From Aminipila luticellarii (GTDB lineage Bacteria; Bacillota; Clostridia; Peptostreptococcales; Anaerovoracaceae), in contig NZ_CP035281.1 of NCBI RefSeq assembly GCF_004103735.1, forward strand, positions 806,001 to 870,000: a DNA stretch of 64,000 bases. The letters are read 5' to 3'. The position numbers and the translations under genes are program-made. Below the pieces are notes generated by a model. That model worked only from the letters and a program-made list of their open reading frames with translations, did no database searches and was not told the DNA's origin. Shown one piece after another: positions 36,601 to 43,786 of this stretch (within the stretch, counting starts at the first letter, position 1; each line of letters opens with the position of its first letter).

Positions 36601-38362
36601 ATATCAGTTAGATTTTAAGAATAAAAAAATCAATATTTTAAGTTGTTCTACTACTTTTGAAATGGGTATCGATATTGGTGATTTGGAAACAGTATTCATG
36701 CGAAATGTACCGCCTACACCAGCCAACTATGTACAGAGAGCAGGTCGTGCTGGAAGGCGTAAAGAGAGTGCTGCATATATACTCACTTATTGTGGCACTG
36801 GTTCACATGATTTTACATATTTTATGGCACCAGAGAAAATGATATCAGGAGTTATAAATCCTCCGTATTTTAATGTGTTGAACAAGAAAATTATTGTACG
36901 TCATTTGATGACAACTTGTTTAGGATTCTTCTTTAGGCAGAACCCAAGTTATTTTAACACAATTAATGGTCTTGTTTTTGGTGACGGAGTTGAACGATTT
37001 AAGGAGTATGTAGCAAATCATCCTGAGGACTTGAATTGCTATATTAATGAAAAAATTTTACCTGAAAGTGTCTATGCAGAATATCATAATTTCAAGTGGT
37101 TTGATGAAATGAATGGAAATGATGAGAAGATGGAACATTTTGTCGAAAGTATAAGAGATATAGCAAAAGAATATGAGGAAGCAAAGAAACACGCCTTAAC
37201 AGAAGAGAAATACCAAGAAGCAGATTATTATGCAAGACAGATTGAAAAGCTTCATAAAGAAAAAGTGATTGATTCATTATCAAAATACTGCGTTATTCCT
37301 AAGTATGGATTCCCAGTTGATGTCGTTGAGTTACAAATTTACAAAGAAGGTGTTTTAGATAATAGATATGATTTGAATCGTGATTTGAAGATTGGATTAT
37401 CGGAGTATGCACCTGATTCGGAAGTTATTGTAGATGGGAAAAAATATACATCGAAATATATTTCCTTACCAAAAGCATCACAGTTTCCGCGCCATTATTT
37501 TTGTACTTGTCCTAATTGCAAGAAAATTAATGTTTATGTTAGTACACGAACAGCTAGCAAATGCAAGTACTGTGGAGAATCAATTGTAGCAGAGCGGTCA
37601 GAGTTTTTTATTGAACCAATCAACGGTTTTAAAACTGGTGTTACAAAAGAAAGTACACGTATGAAGCCAAAACGTTCTTATGCAGGAGAGGTATCGTATC
37701 TTGGTGGTGGCATTAAGGATGAGAATCGCCTTGAAATTGGAAAAGCGTTCACGATAGAAACTAGTACAGATGATGAACTTCTTGTTATGAATAAATCTGG
37801 GTTTTATATGTGTCCAATATGCGGCTACAGTGATATTATGAAGAGAAAAGTTATTACACCTGAATTATTAAAGAAGCATAAGAATTTTAGACAGTTTGAT
37901 TGTCAGAATGAAAATTTAGAACAGCTAAAGCTTGGTCATAGATTCCAGACGGATGTAGCACGATTTACGATTCCACTTCTAGATTCAATAGATGTGACAA
38001 GCTATTCTAGGGCGTTGTCATTTATGTACGCTTTTCTGGAAGGTGTAAGCAATGCTCTTGGCATAGAAAGAAATGATATTGATGGTATTTTGGAATTAAA
38101 CCTGGAAGAACATAGTTATGATATTCTATTATATGACAATGTGCCAGGTGGTGCAGGGCATGTAAAGCGACTTATGAATAAAGCTGCAATTATCAATTCA
38201 CTTCGTTCAGCGCATAATAAGGTCTCGCAGCAGTGCTGTGATGAAAATACATCCTGCTATAATTGTTTGAGAAATTATTATAACCAGGCGCATCATAGCA
38301 GACTTCGAAGAATTTATGCAAAAGAAGTTATTGAAAAAATATTATGTGAAATAGGCGTATGA
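33683..38362 (+). CDS. Giant DEAH-box SF2 helicase with DUF1998/MZB-type C-terminus (DruE-like)
   Basis: A 1559-aa helicase. Walker A is TTGTGSGKTES (about 107-117), motif II LDEAHS (about 250), motif III TSATLG, then a long insertion with several zinc-binding pairs (CRYC, CSKC, CGCG, CPCC). The second RecA domain is marked by FSDSRQQASF, TFEMGIDIGDLE and QRAGRAGRR (about 1017). The C-terminal third has more CxxC pairs (CPNC, CKYC, CPIC) and YDNVPGGAGH ... CYNCLRNYYNQ, the DUF1998/MrfA zinc-binding type. This is the hallmark of the Druantia DruE and DISARM DrmA helicase group; no methylase or PLD gene supports DISARM. I start at TTG 33683, with AGGTGGAG just upstream. Confidence 0.8.
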   Translation: MRKLNSIERSKYINDRYKDYLRSSFKFGNGKLQKLFEDRLNSEVLFKGPYVDLNLPFQRGHCLNELMDEGVVCKSFSKLGDINFERSLYSHQEESIRRIGAGRSAIITTGTGSGKTESFLYPILNELMSDIEQGNREVGIRAIFLYPMNALVNDQIDRVRKILTQCPDITYGFFTGDTKESVAKNYRVKYGEENDTFIPDNELVSREEIRENPPHLLFTNYSMLEYLLIRPNDYAIFEPNILNNWKYVVLDEAHSYYGSLGIELSLLMRRLTGLAEKKPRFILTSATLGEQGKSEKEIVDFARSLTSATFEVEDIIFSKRILLQASSIQYRVDGTDYLQIKDNIDNLDTVNQLCTKYLKIPVTDIRTCLYELLARDGNVFRIYNFLKNESKNFNEIHKEVGDTLSTEQLIVLIDLINLAEKNGIGLFDLKYHSFVRPLSGAYITLGNEQRLGLTKTNMIEGLKAFEVGNCRYCSSPYIIGKIQHNEVDQLDYLFQNKEIDIYENYGNNEFVKLDYFLMENAVNEEKTDKSILKEFTVCSKCGAIHPAGNLNAKKCGCGDEFKFIIYRVVQSKDDEGETVFNNINQCPCCGHKGQSGVVKSLNLGKDEGTSLIAQILLEAIDEGELEIKQPGKLSLKMNTKKETVTKNAKVKQFLSFSDSRQQASFAAAFLDSNQVRLLQKRLIWEIIEEQNYRDIPIDELAAFLTSIIKTKDLFPNDLTTHKNAWIALLIDLLRIDGAYDGEGLGLYYFDLDLSDIMDNIDEEDVEEAFGKYNINKTELETIIQVVFGVFKLTPAINYVKSTLTPDEKMEYLEYRRFDNYVMFNSPKAIKNTRSFLPVNGKENMVVRYIERVCACDDTEAKDVLNIIFNNLAVESGLLKKHDTKDAYQIDVSQYCIKNYRRSKYYQCSKCGRLTPYNVHNVCVQDKCDGNLSEVDPDVAFATNYYREQYKHKKIESIVVKEHTAQLDRKTAKKYQLDFKNKKINILSCSTTFEMGIDIGDLETVFMRNVPPTPANYVQRAGRAGRRKESAAYILTYCGTGSHDFTYFMAPEKMISGVINPPYFNVLNKKIIVRHLMTTCLGFFFRQNPSYFNTINGLVFGDGVERFKEYVANHPEDLNCYINEKILPESVYAEYHNFKWFDEMNGNDEKMEHFVESIRDIAKEYEEAKKHALTEEKYQEADYYARQIEKLHKEKVIDSLSKYCVIPKYGFPVDVVELQIYKEGVLDNRYDLNRDLKIGLSEYAPDSEVIVDGKKYTSKYISLPKASQFPRHYFCTCPNCKKINVYVSTRTASKCKYCGESIVAERSEFFIEPINGFKTGVTKESTRMKPKRSYAGEVSYLGGGIKDENRLEIGKAFTIETSTDDELLVMNKSGFYMCPICGYSDIMKRKVITPELLKKHKNFRQFDCQNENLEQLKLGHRFQTDVARFTIPLLDSIDVTSYSRALSFMYAFLEGVSNALGIERNDIDGILELNLEEHSYDILLYDNVPGGAGHVKRLMNKAAIINSLRSAHNKVSQQCCDENTSCYNCLRNYYNQAHHSRLRRIYAKEVIEKILCEIGV

Positions 38363-38578
38363 GTTTTAGAATATGATAGTATCTCCTTTTTATCAGAGGG
38401 TATGATTAAACAAATTACGAAAATCTTAATAAAAATTGTATTGCAAAATATTAAAAAAATGATATTTTATAATAAAATTTAACATTTTCGAGAAAAAATG
38501 AACACGAACCGGAAAGTTTGCAGATTCTATTTAAAAAAATTGAATAGTGATACATTTTTAAAAATTAAAATATAAGAA

Positions 38579-38614
38579 AAATAAGGACATCTAGATGTCC
38601 TTATTTCGTTTTTT
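38579..38614 (+). terminator. Terminator of the helicase operon
   Basis: AAATAAGGACATCT and AGATGTCCTTATTT form a perfect 14-bp inverted repeat, followed by CGTTTTTTGG. It lies about 215 bp after the helicase stop; the intervening AT-rich DNA shows no gene. Confidence 0.75.
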
Positions 38615-38666
38615 GGACATAACAAAAAAATTATTATATAATATAAAATTTTAAAATGCTTAATCA

Positions 38667-38814
38667 ATTGGTCCAAACTTATTTTCCTAAAAATTAGGAA
38701 AATATTGGGTGAAAATAATATTTAGTCCAAACTTATTTTCCTAAAAATAAAAAATTGAATATAAGTTTAATACTTCTGTGATATGTTTAGTCCAAACTTA
38801 CTTTCCCACTGTCA
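38667..38814 (-). repeat. Spread (left-type) transposon end: terminus plus three transposase-site repeats
   Basis: Inverted copies of the site, AGTCCAAACTTATTTTCC-type, begin near 38668, 38722 and 38786. The last merges with the terminus ...CCCACTGTCA ending at 38814. Three sites spread over about 150 bp match the Tn7 left end. Confidence 0.83.
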
Positions 38815-38819
38815 TTTAT
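38815..38819. repeat. Target-site duplication TTTAT, far side
   Basis: This is the second copy of TTTAT, directly after the terminus, identical to 18582-18586 beside spoIVA. Confidence 0.85.
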
Positions 38820-38835
38820 TGTGAATAGGTAAATG

Positions 38836-38884
38836 AAAACCTTCAGACAGATGTAAGAAATTACTTCGTTTGGAGGTTTTATTA
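38836..38884 (+). terminator. Displaced original terminator of spoIVA
   Basis: AAAACCTTCAGAC pairs with GTTTGGAGGTTTT (13 bp with two G-U pairs) around an inner GTAA-GAAA-TTAC hairpin, followed by a T-rich tract. It begins 17 bp after the far duplication. With the element removed it would lie about 20 bp after the spoIVA stop, exactly where its terminator should be. Confidence 0.7.
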
Positions 38885-38885
38885 T

Positions 38886-39093
38886 GGCCGGCTGATGACA
38901 ATTATCACTACTAAGTAGGAACAGTTTAAAATATTAAATTTTAATTTGTGAAAAATTCGACATATTATAACAATCGCTTATGATATACTGTGTATGCAAA
39001 GTTATGCAGTATTTGCTTTTTAAAAAGCTGTCTAGTTTATTTAGCCGATTCATCCGTTATTGTAAAAAATAAATTCTGTAAAGGAGACAAAGT
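38886..39093. other. Intergenic region upstream of the small secreted protein gene
   Basis: No gene is seen. TATGATATACT near 38979-38989 could include a -10 element (TATACT), but no convincing -35 accompanies it. Confidence 0.4.
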
Positions 39094-39279
39094 GTGAAAA
39101 AAAGAATTTTAGGTTTGTTTTTAGTTGTTATAATGATAATGGGAAACAGCTCAATGGTTTTTGCCGGAGTTATTGAAGAATCTACACCTATTAATAATGT
39201 AAATGGTACTAGTACAGTTTTAACAACAGACAATACGACTTTAAATGTGGACACAGAATATAAACTGCTTGATTACTAG
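39094..39279 (+). CDS. Small secreted protein (61 aa)
   Basis: This small protein starts at GTG 39094 after AAGGAGA. Residues 1-24 form a standard Sec signal peptide: KKR, then GLFLVVIMIMG, then a cleavage region MVFAG. The mature part is about 37 residues of polar, Thr/Asn-rich sequence without cysteines, ending YKLLDY. I do not recognise it. It stands 17 bp before a small membrane protein gene with its own strong RBS, so the two are likely coexpressed. A peptide signal or cell-surface role is possible but has no direct support. Confidence 0.6.
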   Translation: MKKRILGLFLVVIMIMGNSSMVFAGVIEESTPINNVNGTSTVLTTDNTTLNVDTEYKLLDY

Positions 39280-39293
39280 GAGGATAAAGCACC

Positions 39294-39494
39294 ATGAAAC
39301 ACACAAAAGTATTAGGGTACACATTAATTGGGTTAAGCATTTTTATTACGTTATTATTCCTATTTAATACTAATTTAATACGCTCTGAATCGTATATTCT
39401 TGCAGTAGATGGATATATAATTTCAAAAAATCTTATAACTATTTTTTTACTTTTTAGCCTTTCACAACTAGGCTATCATCTGTTAAAAAAATAG
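39294..39494 (+). CDS. Small membrane protein (66 aa)
   Basis: It has two hydrophobic segments (about 8-26, VLGYTLIGLSIFITLLFLF, and about 45-62, NLITIFLLFSLSQLGYHLL) joined by a short polar loop, so it is a double-spanning membrane protein. AGGAGGATAAAGCACC precedes the ATG. It probably forms an operon with the preceding secreted peptide and is followed by a strong terminator. No family is recognised. Confidence 0.6.
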   Translation: MKHTKVLGYTLIGLSIFITLLFLFNTNLIRSESYILAVDGYIISKNLITIFLLFSLSQLGYHLLKK

Positions 39495-39549
39495 ATGACA
39501 ATAGGCCTGAATCGGCTACAATAAATTAATACTATATATCAACCTATTT

Positions 39550-39589
39550 ACTCTTGAGAAATTGCAGTTTTCTCAAGAGTATTTTTATA
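39550..39589 (+). terminator. Terminator after the two small genes
   Basis: ACTCTTGAGAAA and TTTCTCAAGAGT form a 12-bp perfect stem with a short loop, followed by ATTTTTATAA. Confidence 0.85.
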
Positions 39590-39692
39590 ATACCTAAAAT
39601 ACATAAAAAAAAATTGAAATATAATATATAATATTTGCTGTTATAATGATATGTAAAGTTGTAATTTTCTATACTGAAAGGATGTGGCTCTA

Positions 39693-41027
39693 TTGGATCT
39701 TGTTGCCGCTTTTATCATGACATTTTTACTGCTAGTAATCTGTGCATTTAAGGGAATCTTTCTTGCGTATCCTTTAGCTGCCGGAATAATTTTATTTTTT
39801 ATAGTTGCATGGAGAAGAGGATATAGTTTTAAAGATATATTTAATATGGCATACAGAGGGGGAAAAAAATCTTATGTAGTGATAAGAGTTTTTATTATGA
39901 TCGGAGCTCTTATTCCCATATGGACAGCTTCCGGTACGGTGCCGGCTATCGTTTATTACGGAATAGAATTAATTAAACCCAATCTGTTCATTTTATCGTC
40001 ATTTTTAATCAGTTGTTTTGTATCCTTTTTAATAGGAACATCGGTTGGAACCTCCGGCATTGTCGGAGCAGCTCTAATGGTTATTGCGAAAAGCGGCGAT
40101 GTGAACTTAGCAGCTGCGGCCGGAGCAATCATTGCAGGCGCTTATTTTGGTGACAGGTGTTCCCCTGTTTCTTCAAGTGCCAGCTTTGTTGCCTATATAA
40201 CGGAAACCAATATATATGACAACATCAAAAGCATGTTTAAGACAAGCATCATTCCATTTGCAATTTCAGTGGCTTTTTATACGGCAGTGTCACAAAGGTA
40301 TCTTCTTCACGGGCGGACAAACATTATGCATGATCTGATACTCAAGGAGTTCAACCTGAATTGGGTTGTATTGATTCCTGTGCTTGTCGTTTTCATTTTC
40401 TCAATATTTAGGGTGGACATTAAAAAGTTAATGCTGCTAAGTATAATTGCGGCATTTATAATCAGTATTACCGTGCAGCATCAGACCGTATTAAGCTGTA
40501 TAAAGTTTATAGTGTTCGGGTTCAGCATGGATGACTCAAGTCCTCTTCATCCCATAATAAAAGGCGGCGGAATCATTTCTCTTCTCAAAACAGCTTTAGT
40601 CGTATTTTTGGCCTCCGCTTTTGCAGAAATATTGGAAGAGGCTGAGATACTCAGCAATATAGAACGGATTACTTCAAATGTGAGTTCCAGATATGAAATT
40701 TTCAGAAATGTATTCATTACAAGTCTGTTTGGAGCAATTATAGGATGCAGTCAGACTTTTGCGGTAATGCTTACCTATATGCTGAACAAGAAAGGATACG
40801 AAAAAAACAAACTGGATAATTCCTATGCTGCCATGGATCTCGAGAATACAGCTATAATGGTATCGGCACTGGTCCCGTGGAATGTAGCGATGCTTACTCC
40901 GATGACGATATTAGGCACAAATTCGGCCTGTATACCGTATTTGACATACATATATATGATTCCTCTATGGAATTTGCTCTATTTAAAATTGCGAGAAAAT
41001 ATCGTTAAGAAGATCGATTGTGTTTAA
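39693..41027 (+). CDS. NhaC-family Na+/H+ (or ion-coupled) antiporter
   Basis: A polytopic membrane protein of about 444 aa with roughly eleven hydrophobic segments. The conserved NhaC-type segment SFLIGTSVGTSGIVGAAL and the motif AGAYFGDRCSPVSSSA (about 150-165) place it in the ion-transporter superfamily family NhaC. Some relatives exchange organic acids or amino acids instead of sodium. GAAAGGA at 39676-39682 fits a TTG start at 39693 better than the GTG at 39684. It is followed closely by a sigma-54 activator, suggesting dedicated regulation; no -24/-12 promoter is seen upstream. Confidence 0.82.
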   Translation: MDLVAAFIMTFLLLVICAFKGIFLAYPLAAGIILFFIVAWRRGYSFKDIFNMAYRGGKKSYVVIRVFIMIGALIPIWTASGTVPAIVYYGIELIKPNLFILSSFLISCFVSFLIGTSVGTSGIVGAALMVIAKSGDVNLAAAAGAIIAGAYFGDRCSPVSSSASFVAYITETNIYDNIKSMFKTSIIPFAISVAFYTAVSQRYLLHGRTNIMHDLILKEFNLNWVVLIPVLVVFIFSIFRVDIKKLMLLSIIAAFIISITVQHQTVLSCIKFIVFGFSMDDSSPLHPIIKGGGIISLLKTALVVFLASAFAEILEEAEILSNIERITSNVSSRYEIFRNVFITSLFGAIIGCSQTFAVMLTYMLNKKGYEKNKLDNSYAAMDLENTAIMVSALVPWNVAMLTPMTILGTNSACIPYLTYIYMIPLWNLLYLKLRENIVKKIDCV

Positions 41028-41076
41028 AAATCCGGTATGTTAAACTATAAACAGTTTGATGGTAGAGGAGATATAA

Positions 41077-42876
41077 ATGGATAAGACTAATAGTTTTATA
41101 GCGGCAGAAGATGGCAAAATTATTTTTTTAGGAAGAAAAGTATTATCTTATTTAAACTTAAAGACGGACAGGGTTTTTGCATATCCTGATGGGACTTTTA
41201 ATAAAGGCGATCTGGTTTTATACATTGATTTTAACTGCGGACAATTAATACCGCAGGAAAAGAAGCTTCTCCCTAAAATCGGAATAGACCAGGTAAAGCC
41301 CCAACTGATTAGTGTAGGAATTTATGACAATGAAGAAATACAATCCGTACAGAAAAGTATAGATAAAAAGATTCACGAGAGTAAAAACGTGTCGATAGAT
41401 ACGATCTTTAACTGTAATAGAATAATGGTTTCATATAATCCGGCAGATTGGAGTATCCATATTACGGTAAATAACCAACGTTTTAATTTTTGTATGGGAG
41501 CTCAAACGAATGCTCTTTTTTGCTTTAATGATGACGGAATAAAGTATTTTAACTACAGTAAAAATCATAGGATATTGGGGCTTGAAAATGTTTTAAATGG
41601 TCAGCCTTATTTAGGCTATTCCCAAATTCAGGATTATTCTATGGTAGACATAAAGGAGACGGATATTTTTCAATCCTCTTTTGTGTACGCATTACATGAA
41701 GCAAGAAAACATCAAGCATTTATGGCCGTAAAGGATAGTGACAAACATTTTTATATTTTTGCCAATAAGATTAAGATAAGAGAAAATTTTTTTTATCAGT
41801 ATTATATCGGGCAAAAGCAAGATTTTCTGGTGTGCATGAGTTCTGCAACCAATTACTATAGGGCATTAGTCAAATCAGAGTATTCCCTGAGTAATAATAC
41901 CTTAGCTTCCGGATTCAGATTATGGGGGCAGGACAGTGCTCTGGTGAAGATCAAATCCCTGCTGCAGAAAGCCTGTGTTACCAGCATCACCATACTGCTT
42001 ACAGGAGAAAGCGGCACAGGAAAGACCTTCCTGGCAAAAGAGATTCATCAGAATAGTAAGCGCAATAAATTTCCTTTTATCCATGTGAACTGCGCGGCTA
42101 TTCCCTATCAGCTTATTGAAAGTGAACTTTTCGGATATGAAGAAGGTTCTTTTACAGGGGCCAAAAAGGGCGGGAAAAAAGGATATTTTGAATTAGCTCA
42201 GAACGGTACTATTTTTTTGGATGAGATCACCGAAATGCCCTTGTCGCTGCAGGGGAAGCTATTGGAAGTTATTCAGAACAAGACCTTTTACCGGGTCGGA
42301 GGCTCTGAAAAAATAAATATTAATGTCCGATTTATTGTGGCAACTAATAGAAATTTGAAAAAATTAGTAGAAGAAAAACAGTTCAGAGAGGATTTGTATT
42401 ACCGAATCAATGTATTTCCCGTGGAACTGCCGCCGTTAAGAAGCAGAAAGGATGCTCTGATTGAGATTATAAATGATGTCCTTCCTGAAATTTGTGAGAA
42501 TATCGAGATCGAACCACTGATGGTGAGCAATCAGGCGATGGAAAAGCTGAGAAAGTACAGATGGCCGGGAAATATTAGAGAGCTTGAAAATGTTTTGGCT
42601 AAAGCTGCCATTATGTGTGACGGAAAGATAATTTTACCGGAAGACATTGAATTTCAGGAGGACGAGGATGCAGAAATAGATGAAGATGACACAGTTTGCG
42701 GAACGTATAAGAAACAAAAAGAGTTTTATGAAAAAAAGATTATACAGGAGGCTTTAAAGAAGTATAACGGTCAAAGAATTAAAACTGCAGAATATTTGGG
42801 CATCGGAAGAACGAACCTGTTTGAAAAGATAAAAAAATATGGACTGGAAGAATTTGAGAGTAATCCGGAGGAATAA
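41077..42876 (+). CDS. Sigma-54-dependent transcriptional activator 1
   Basis: A 599-aa enhancer-binding protein. The N-terminal 290 residues form a sensor region I cannot assign, although part resembles a PAS-like fold. The AAA+ domain has Walker A TGESGTGKTFLAKEIH (about 309-324), the sigma-54 contact loop EGSFTGA (GSFTGA instead of GAFTGA, a tolerated variant), Walker B TIFLDEITEMP, and the arginine finger region FREDLYYRINVFPVELPPLR. A Fis-type HTH ends it (RIKTAEYLGIGRTNLFEKIKKYGL). It lies between the NhaC antiporter and a degenerate serine hydrolase and probably controls sigma-54 promoters of related transport genes. Confidence 0.93.
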   Translation: MDKTNSFIAAEDGKIIFLGRKVLSYLNLKTDRVFAYPDGTFNKGDLVLYIDFNCGQLIPQEKKLLPKIGIDQVKPQLISVGIYDNEEIQSVQKSIDKKIHESKNVSIDTIFNCNRIMVSYNPADWSIHITVNNQRFNFCMGAQTNALFCFNDDGIKYFNYSKNHRILGLENVLNGQPYLGYSQIQDYSMVDIKETDIFQSSFVYALHEARKHQAFMAVKDSDKHFYIFANKIKIRENFFYQYYIGQKQDFLVCMSSATNYYRALVKSEYSLSNNTLASGFRLWGQDSALVKIKSLLQKACVTSITILLTGESGTGKTFLAKEIHQNSKRNKFPFIHVNCAAIPYQLIESELFGYEEGSFTGAKKGGKKGYFELAQNGTIFLDEITEMPLSLQGKLLEVIQNKTFYRVGGSEKININVRFIVATNRNLKKLVEEKQFREDLYYRINVFPVELPPLRSRKDALIEIINDVLPEICENIEIEPLMVSNQAMEKLRKYRWPGNIRELENVLAKAAIMCDGKIILPEDIEFQEDEDAEIDEDDTVCGTYKKQKEFYEKKIIQEALKKYNGQRIKTAEYLGIGRTNLFEKIKKYGLEEFESNPEE

Positions 42877-42883
42877 AAGAGTT

Positions 42884-43681
42884 ATGATACTGAACAAAAT
42901 TGAAGACAGGCTGGAAAGTCTAAAGGGCAATATTGGAATAGATTACATTGATTTGACCACAGGGATGGGATGTTTTGCGGGAAACTGTGATCTTTTTCCT
43001 TCTTCCGGTATCGCTAAATTAATGGTCCTTATAGAAGTTTTTAATCAATTGGAATCAGGGAAGCTGAACCAAGAAGATAAGTACATATTAAAAAAAGCGG
43101 ATTCGGAATACTATAAAGGGCTGCAGATCGAAGAGCCTACTTATGGTGTGCTCAGCTTTCTTCACGAAGGTCTGGAGCTCAATGTACGTGATTTATACAA
43201 TTTAATGATTACAATCAGTGACAACGTAGCTTTCAATATATTATTAAAAATGGTGCAAAAGGATAATATAAATCAAACATTAAGAAAAAACGGGTTTAAT
43301 GATACGGTTATTAACAGAGCCTTTTTTGATTGGGATAAGATAAATGCGGGCATTGACAATTATCACTCAGTAAAAGAGGTGGCGGATATGTTCAGAAAAT
43401 TATATTTGGGACAGCTTATTTCAAATAAGGCTTCCGGCCAGATGCTGGAGCTTCTTAAACGCCACCAGCGAACCAATATTATCCCTTACTATTTCAGTGA
43501 AAAACTCAGTATTGCCCATCAGACGGGGTTTGATGAAAATCTCATACATGATATGGGTATCGTTCTTTCGGAGAGGCCATTTGTACTTTGTATGAGTGCC
43601 AGCAATGTAGATACCCGAAAGGCCGAAAGTGTAATGCGAGATGTGGCACTGATTTGCTTTAACCATTCAAAGTCTTTATAA
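42884..43681 (+). CDS. Degenerate beta-lactamase-fold protein (probable pseudoenzyme), copy 2
   Basis: This 265-aa protein is clearly paralogous to the three other serine hydrolases in the window: YIDLTTGMGCF, DLYNLMITISDNVAFN and MGIVLSERPFVLCM align throughout. Two of three catalytic motifs are lost. Where copy 4 reads AASVIK, this one reads SSGIAK, so the nucleophile Ser is Gly; KTG has become QTG in AHQTGFD; SDN remains. It should therefore be catalytically dead or strongly altered. It may still bind the ligand, for example as a sensor partner of the adjacent sigma-54 activator; that role is inference. I start at ATG 42884 after GGAGGA, not at 42839 inside the regulator gene. Confidence 0.78.
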   Translation: MILNKIEDRLESLKGNIGIDYIDLTTGMGCFAGNCDLFPSSGIAKLMVLIEVFNQLESGKLNQEDKYILKKADSEYYKGLQIEEPTYGVLSFLHEGLELNVRDLYNLMITISDNVAFNILLKMVQKDNINQTLRKNGFNDTVINRAFFDWDKINAGIDNYHSVKEVADMFRKLYLGQLISNKASGQMLELLKRHQRTNIIPYYFSEKLSIAHQTGFDENLIHDMGIVLSERPFVLCMSASNVDTRKAESVMRDVALICFNHSKSL

Positions 43682-43716
43682 GAACTGAATTTTAGTAGAA
43701 ATTGAAACAGAAGTTA

Positions 43717-43757
43717 AAAGCCGTGTCTGCTGATTTGCTGCGGACACGGCTTTAAGA
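43717..43757. terminator. Bidirectional terminator between convergent genes
   Basis: AAAGCCGTGTC and GACACGGCTTT form a perfect 11-bp stem with A and T tracts outside. It separates the degenerate hydrolase gene from the convergent VanX-like gene. Confidence 0.85.
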
Positions 43758-43786
43758 AAGTTAATCTATTCATGATAAAGCCTCTT

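Larger units (their letters stand above)
18587..38814. mobile_element. Tn7-like transposon carrying a defence-gene cargo, without tns genes
   Basis: The two ends are imperfect inverted repeats. The first 28 bases agree at 24 positions, beginning TGTCAGTAGGAAAATAAG on the left and TGACAGTGGGAAAGTAAG on the right read inward. Each end has three copies of an AATAAGTTTGGAC-type site pointing inward, and TTTAT is duplicated outside. This is the architecture of Tn7-family ends: three packed sites at the end beside the target gene, three spread over about 150 bp at the other. Internal sequence is visibly more AT-rich than the flanks. No TnsA, B, C, D or E homologue is seen inside. Assignment to Tn7-like rather than another multi-site DDE family (Tn552/Tn5053 group) is inference. 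Confidence 0.82.

Noticed and set aside
30475-38362. DISARM system
   Set aside because: The helicase type fits DrmA, but no DrmB, DrmC (PLD) or methyltransferase gene is present.
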